Made by a program: the position numbers and the translations under genes. Shown in pieces: positions 7,127-10,107 of a stretch of DNA of 10,107 bases. The notes under the pieces were generated by a model, which was not told where the DNA came from, ran no database searches, and worked only from the letters and a program-made list of their open reading frames with translations. Origin of the DNA: Bacteroidia bacterium (lineage in GTDB: Bacteria > Bacteroidota > Bacteroidia > Bacteroidales > VadinHA17); the NCBI GenBank assembly GCA_026391515.1, contig JAPLEC010000401.1, positions 1 to 10,107 on the forward strand, in the 5' to 3' direction. Within the stretch, counting starts at the first letter, position 1, and each line of letters opens with the position of its first letter.

Positions 7127-8295
7127 AAAACGATCTGAATATCAGGGATGAAGAGATACTTCTTCTTGGACTTTGCCGCATGTCGTTTGATGTAGAGATA
7201 ACAGTGATGCTACAGGCGCTGACTGAAACTATCACTGACTGGAATTATTTTTATTCACTCGCAAAGGCTCATGGCGTATCTGCTCTGGTCTATCATAATC
7301 TTGAAAAGCTTAATTTCCTGCAATTTATTCCAAAGGAAGTGACCGATTCTTTACGGACCTCACTTATGGCAAGCCTCAGCAGGAATATACGCAATACGGA
7401 GGCAATGATTGAAGTTCTGAAGCTTCTTAACCCGGAAAATATAAAAACAGTTCTCTTAAAGGGGCTCGCGCTTGAATTATCGGTTTATGGTAATGCCGGA
7501 CTTCGTCAAATGACAGATGTCGATGTGCTGGTTACAAGGAAGAATTGCATGAAAGCCAGGGAAATACTTATGAATCACGGATTTATTTCACTTCCTGTTA
7601 AATCTGTTTTTCATAAACCTATTATGGCTGATATCGGAAAGCATCTGCCTTCGCTGATTAAGGATGGCTTCTCCTTTGAACTTCATCATGAGCTGTTTGG
7701 AACCGGTAAAAATATACTTACAGAAATGCTTTATGAAAGCAGTTACGAAACAGAGATAAAAGCAGAAAAGACGTTTATACCAAAAGCCCAGATATTTTTT
7801 CTTTATCTCGTTAAGCATCTTTATCTGCATGAGATGAATAACGAGTCGCAGCTCAGGCTTTATGCCGACCTGGTTATTCTGATCGAAAAATACAGGGACG
7901 AAATTATTAATTATGATCTGATTGTTTATGCAAAGCAGGCAGATATGTCGGAGATACTTGCCTGGCGGCTTGAACCGTTAAGAGATCTTTGGGGTATCTC
8001 CTTTCCCGAATGGCTTAACGATTTCATTAATAAGTGGTACAGCCCGGCTTCAATAAACAAATTCGTTTTCTTCCTGAAAAGTCCCAGAGATAATCCAGCC
8101 GGAAACAAAGCATTGTTGTACCGGTATGTTTTTGATGAAGTACCAGGAATTCACCGGAAGATACTTTTTCTTTTAGGAGATCTTTTCCCCACAATAGAAT
8201 TTATGAAAAACAGGTATACCTGTAAGAGTGTTTGGAAAGCGCTTATGTACTATCCGCTCAGGTGGGGGAAGGTGTGGTATTTGATAAGGGCGTAA
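7123..8295 (+). CDS. Nucleotidyltransferase-family protein (NTP_transf_5 type)
   Basis: The 390-residue protein starts with ATG overlapping the ABC stop (ATGA). A helical N-terminal part (about 10-105) leads to the core LLKGLALELSVYGNAGLRQMTDVDVLV. Here Lys113-Gly114 and the metal-binding pair Asp132 and Asp134 (DVDVLV) mark the polymerase-beta-like nucleotidyltransferase fold of the family formerly called uncharacterised nucleotidyltransferase. Further on, ELHHELF (about 185-192) and a long helical C-terminal half resemble other members. In some lasso-peptide clusters a member sits beside the HprK-like kinase and is thought to act on the phosphorylated peptide; the same pairing here suggests a downstream modification step. 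No partner or substrate can be read from the sequence. It is the last gene of the overlapping set; no strong terminator follows. Confidence 0.82.
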   Translation: MKNDLNIRDEEILLLGLCRMSFDVEITVMLQALTETITDWNYFYSLAKAHGVSALVYHNLEKLNFLQFIPKEVTDSLRTSLMASLSRNIRNTEAMIEVLKLLNPENIKTVLLKGLALELSVYGNAGLRQMTDVDVLVTRKNCMKAREILMNHGFISLPVKSVFHKPIMADIGKHLPSLIKDGFSFELHHELFGTGKNILTEMLYESSYETEIKAEKTFIPKAQIFFLYLVKHLYLHEMNNESQLRLYADLVILIEKYRDEIINYDLIVYAKQADMSEILAWRLEPLRDLWGISFPEWLNDFINKWYSPASINKFVFFLKSPRDNPAGNKALLYRYVFDEVPGIHRKILFLLGDLFPTIEFMKNRYTCKSVWKALMYYPLRWGKVWYLIRA

Positions 8296-8350
8296 CGGCT
8301 TAAAGGCGTTAGGGCATTAAGGCGAATAATAAAGATCCCCCCTTAGCTGG

Positions 8351-8375
8351 TGCGGATTTTCCGCCAAATGGCGGA
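8351..8375. repeat. REP-like hairpin cluster
   Basis: GCGGA (8352-8356) pairs with TCCGC (8360-8364) across a TTT loop. Alternatively, TCCGCC (8360-8365) pairs with GGCGGA (8370-8375) across AAAT. The two hairpins are mutually exclusive. The motif resembles the palindromes at 8406-8422 plus 9690-9697 and at 9724-9748. Confidence 0.6.
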
Positions 8376-8405
8376 GAGCTCGCAAACGTGGTTACCCTGT
8401 TCCGC

Positions 8406-8422
8406 TGGCGCGGATTTGTAAT
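8406..8422. repeat. Left half of a REP-like palindrome split by the IS
   Basis: TGGCGCGGATT, loop TGT, then AAT at 8420-8422. The rest of the second arm (CCGTGCCA, 9690-9697) now lies beyond the IS. When rejoined, the arms TGGCGCGGATT and AATCCGTGCCA pair at 10 of 11 positions, and the remaining pair is a G·T wobble. Confidence 0.65.
8414..8422. repeat. Left copy of the putative 9-bp target-site duplication
   Basis: ATTTGTAAT directly abuts the left end of the IS. The right copy at 9681-9689 reads ATTTTTAAT, with one mismatch in the centre. Nine bases fits the range seen in the IS4 family. Confidence 0.6.
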
Positions 8423-8439
8423 CAGGGGTGTTCGGAAGA
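8423..8439 (+). repeat. Left terminal inverted repeat of the IS
   Basis: CAGGGGTGTTCGGAAGA is matched exactly, in reverse complement, at 9664-9680. Confidence 0.9.
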
Positions 8440-8558
8440 AATAAAATTAAAAAAATAGTTGGATATTGACAATTTTGAGTTAACCCTGTTAATAACCATG
8501 CAATATAATTTAGGTGTTTCTGAAAACCTAAGTATTATCAACAGTTTTAAACTTCATT

Positions 8559-9626
8559 GTGGATGGGAAAAGTCTGTTGTGTCTTATCCTTTACTCCTTA
8601 ATAGAAAGCCAGCGCAATAGTCTTCGGACAATGGAGGATATTTTTAACAGCTCTGCTTTTAAATTTCTTTTTAATCTTGATTCGACGAAAAAAGTTAAAT
8701 ACAATTCCATCTCGGAGAGGTTATCGGTTATAAAAATTAATTTCTTCAAGAAAACTTATGAGCTCATTTATAGCCAATTCAGCAAGTATTATACAGAAAA
8801 AGAAATAGAAAATCTACACCTGATCAGGGTTGATTCTACTATGGTCGCAGAAGCAGCGAATAAACTAAAAAAGGGGATGAATATTGGAAGGAAAAAGGAT
8901 GGAAAGAAACAAGTAAAATATACAATAGCCTATGATGGCAAATATCCTTGTATGTCCGAATTGTTTACTGAAAAGAACTATTTATCTGAAGATCTTGCTA
9001 TACCAAAAATTGTTTACCAGTATGCAGAAAAAAACACGAATTCTGTTTTTTTGTTTGACAGAGGAGTAACTAAACGTCAGGTCTATTGCAACTTGAATCA
9101 AAAATCAACTTTTTTTGTTACAAGGCTTAGAGATCAATTCCGGTACAGGGTAATTAATCAAACAGAGGATGGACAGAATAGACCTGTTGGAACATTGGAA
9201 CTAATAAGTGATCAGGTAATACAGCTTAGCGTTCCAAACAGCAACAAGTTCTTAGAAGACCAGTTCCGTTTAATAACCTCGATCAATCCAAAAACCAAAA
9301 TCACTTACTACTTCTTAACCAATTTATTTGATTTAAAAGTAGAAGAGATACTTGCTTATTACAAGAAGCGCTGGGATATAGAGGTGTTTTTCAGGTTTTT
9401 GAAGCAAGAATTAAACTTTAGCCACATTACATCAACAAGCGAAAATGGGATGATGGTTTTAATGTATATGACCATGATCGCTTCAATGTTGGTATTAACT
9501 TACAAAAGAATAAATAAAGTTGGATATAAAACCGCTGTCAGAAGGATCTCTTTCGAGCTTAATGAGTTTATAATTAAGCTAATAGTAAAAGAATGCGGAG
9601 GTGATCCCAGCTTAGTTTTTCGTTGA
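8559..9626 (+). CDS. IS4-family DDE transposase, N-terminus possibly frameshifted
   Basis: This DDE transposase of the RNase H fold cuts and joins the ends of its IS. In the 355-residue frame from GTG 8559 the catalytic triad is visible: Asp92 in LIRVDSTMV, Asp167 in LFDRGV, and Glu275 in the IS4 'YREK' signature (Tyr268, Arg271, Glu275, Lys282). The frame begins abruptly at VDGKSLL, which in related transposases follows some tens of residues of N-terminal sequence. An ATG at 8498 opens another frame (MQYNLGVSENLSIINSFKLH) that would join this one if a single base near 8558 were skipped. So the N-terminus has either been frameshifted or the protein uses the GTG. All catalytic residues are intact. 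The gene lies wholly within the inverted repeats. Confidence 0.85.
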   Translation: MDGKSLLCLILYSLIESQRNSLRTMEDIFNSSAFKFLFNLDSTKKVKYNSISERLSVIKINFFKKTYELIYSQFSKYYTEKEIENLHLIRVDSTMVAEAANKLKKGMNIGRKKDGKKQVKYTIAYDGKYPCMSELFTEKNYLSEDLAIPKIVYQYAEKNTNSVFLFDRGVTKRQVYCNLNQKSTFFVTRLRDQFRYRVINQTEDGQNRPVGTLELISDQVIQLSVPNSNKFLEDQFRLITSINPKTKITYYFLTNLFDLKVEEILAYYKKRWDIEVFFRFLKQELNFSHITSTSENGMMVLMYMTMIASMLVLTYKRINKVGYKTAVRRISFELNEFIIKLIVKECGGDPSLVFR

Positions 9627-9663
9627 CTCAAAAATCCAGATAATTTTTGCGATCTTTGAAAAG

Positions 9664-9680
9664 TCTTCCGAACACCCCTG
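9664..9680 (-). repeat. Right terminal inverted repeat of the IS
   Basis: Exact reverse complement of the left end at 8423-8439. It begins 37 bp after the transposase stop codon. Confidence 0.9.
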
Positions 9681-9689
9681 ATTTTTAAT
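9681..9689. repeat. Right copy of the putative target-site duplication
   Basis: ATTTTTAAT directly follows the IS end and differs from the left copy only at its central base. Confidence 0.6.
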
Positions 9690-9697
9690 CCGTGCCA
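9687..9697. repeat. Right half of the split REP-like palindrome
   Basis: AATCCGTGCCA is complementary to TGGCGCGGATT at 8406-8416 in 10 of 11 positions. The two halves would form one hairpin with a TGT loop if the IS and one target copy were removed. Confidence 0.6.
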
Positions 9698-9710
9698 TTT
9701 ATTTGGTTGT

Positions 9711-9748
9711 GGTACGTACCTGGTGGCACCGATTGCAAATCGGCGTCA
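9711..9748. repeat. Perfect 10-bp palindrome and a second REP-like hairpin
   Basis: GGTACGTACC (9711-9720) is a perfect palindrome. Just after it, TGGCACCGATT (9724-9734) and AATCGGCGTCA (9738-9748) form a hairpin across GCA with 9 of 11 matches, the inner six perfect. The design is the same as in the IS-split palindrome. The rest of 9749-9810 is T/A-rich, with no gene or firm promoter seen. Confidence 0.6.
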
Positions 9749-9810
9749 GCAATTTTTTCCAGATACCGTTTAACTTTTTTTTCTAAATTGTGATCCATAA
9801 AAACTAAAAT

Positions 9811-10107
9811 ATGAAAATCAGAAGTTTATTATTAGCACTGGCTGCAGGGATTATTTTAATGATAATTTCCTGCAACAATTCACCAAAGAAGCAAACGGAT
9901 ACAAATGCAGCAGAAGTATGGAATATTGAAAAGTCACCGGAGTGGGGCAGGATGCAAAACTGGTTCAGAGGTTGCAACTATATTCCGTCTTCAGCAGTAA
10001 ACCAGCTTGAGATGTGGCAGGCTGAAACATTCGACACAACAACAATCGCCAGGGAGCTTCGCTGGGCAGATGAAATAGGTTTGAACTGCATGAGGGTTTT
10101 TCTTCAC
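9811..10107 (+). CDS. Lipoprotein glycoside hydrolase, TIM-barrel type, N-terminal 99 residues
   Basis: The frame opens with ATG 9811 and runs off the right edge. Residues 1-20 are a lipoprotein signal peptide: basic MKIR, a hydrophobic core, and a lipobox IIS before Cys21. A polar linker follows (about 22-33). From residue 45 the sequence WGRMQNWFRGCNYIPSSAVN, then LEMWQAETFD, RELRWADEIGLN and MRVFLH, matches the start of Bacteroidota proteins usually annotated as 1,4-beta-xylanase or cellulase-like (clan GH-A, GH5-like barrels); MRVFLH would be an early barrel strand. The catalytic glutamates lie beyond the window, so family and substrate cannot be fixed. The protein is probably anchored in the outer or inner membrane. 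It is separated from the cassette by the IS and REP-like DNA. Confidence 0.75.
   Translation, partial: MKIRSLLLALAAGIILMIISCNNSPKKQTDTNAAEVWNIEKSPEWGRMQNWFRGCNYIPSSAVNQLEMWQAETFDTTTIARELRWADEIGLNCMRVFLH

Larger units (their letters stand above)
8296..8422. other. Intergenic stretch with short repeats before the IS
   Basis: After the nucleotidyltransferase stop come imperfect direct repeats (TTAAAGGCG and TTAAGGCG, about 8300-8324). Then follow a C-rich tract and several GCGGA/TCCGC motifs able to form small hairpins. I see no credible gene; the ATG at 8368 opens only a 17-codon frame within repeat sequence. Confidence 0.7.
8423..9680 (+). mobile_element. IS4-family insertion sequence, about 1258 bp
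   Basis: The element is bounded by perfect 17-bp inverted repeats, CAGGGGTGTTCGGAAGA at 8423-8439 and its complement at 9664-9680. The identity extends two bases further outward (AT) because the target duplication is itself palindromic. A single transposase gene on the plus strand fills most of it. The putative target duplication is ATTTGTAAT / ATTTTTAAT. I cannot give an IS name. It lies downstream of the cassette and interrupts no visible gene; it splits a palindromic repeat instead. Confidence 0.85.

Noticed and set aside
8293..8310. TAACG ... CGTTA inverted repeat as a terminator for the cassette
   Set aside because: The stem is only five pairs, has a long loop and no following T-run.
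8368..8421. 17-codon frame (MAESSQTWLPCSAGADL) as a possible peptide precursor downstream of the cassette
   Set aside because: It consists of REP-like repeat sequence, is interrupted by no leader/core pattern and has no start context. It is more likely chance.
8466..8495. TTGACA with a TAATAA-like box about 18 bp downstream, inside the IS
   Set aside because: It resembles an E. coli sigma-70 promoter with a poor -10. Bacteroidota promoters use TTTG and TAnnTTTG boxes, so it is weak evidence here.
8545..8551. TTTAAAC, a classic slippery heptamer near the transposase start
   Set aside because: A -1 shift there leads out of the transposase frame, not into it, so it cannot explain the N-terminal frame problem.
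1..10107. CRISPR array, tRNA or rRNA genes
   Set aside because: No regularly spaced repeats, cloverleaf-like sequence or rRNA-like sequence was seen on reading either strand.

Overview
The window looks like chromosomal DNA from a member of the Bacteroidota, probably a polysaccharide-degrading environmental or gut type. This rests on the moderate-to-low GC content, a TAnnTTTG-like promoter box, weak Shine-Dalgarno sequences, the style of the glycoside hydrolases and the relatives of the PqqD-like protein. No species can be named from the sequence alone.

Layout. At the left edge lies the N-terminal third of an RNase R gene on the minus strand (1-923). Divergent from it, everything else reads on the plus strand. 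First comes a secreted GH9-family glycoside hydrolase (998-3547). A five-gene cassette follows 14 bp later: a PqqD-like (RRE-type) small protein (3562-3846), an HPr-kinase-like P-loop kinase (about 3995-4882), an S26-type Ser/His signal-peptidase-like protease (4875-5342), an ABC exporter with fused membrane and ATPase domains (5339-7126), and a nucleotidyltransferase-family protein (7123-8295). The last four genes overlap by 4-8 bp and are almost certainly translationally coupled. The cassette is followed by palindromic REP-like sequence interrupted by a complete IS4-family insertion sequence (about 8423-9680). At the right edge is the start of a lipoprotein glycoside hydrolase gene (9811-10107+).

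How the genes may work together. PqqD-like RRE, HprK-like kinase, ABC exporter and nucleotidyltransferase are the accessory parts known from phosphorylated lasso-peptide clusters of the paeninodin/pseudomycoidin type. Here the asparagine-synthetase-like cyclase, the transglutaminase-like leader peptidase and an evident precursor gene are all missing, and a Ser/His S26 protease is present instead. The cassette may be a leader-guided peptide modification and export system with a different protease, or a tailoring/export module that works with core genes elsewhere. This is inference from gene content.

Unexplained DNA. A 97-bp inverted-repeat element whose two arms both carry G-quadruplex motifs separates the PqqD-like gene from the kinase gene. 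Just after it, a 5-bp tandem duplication (TGAGG TGAGG) moves an otherwise natural ATG out of frame with the kinase. The IS sits exactly in the loop of a palindromic REP-like sequence.
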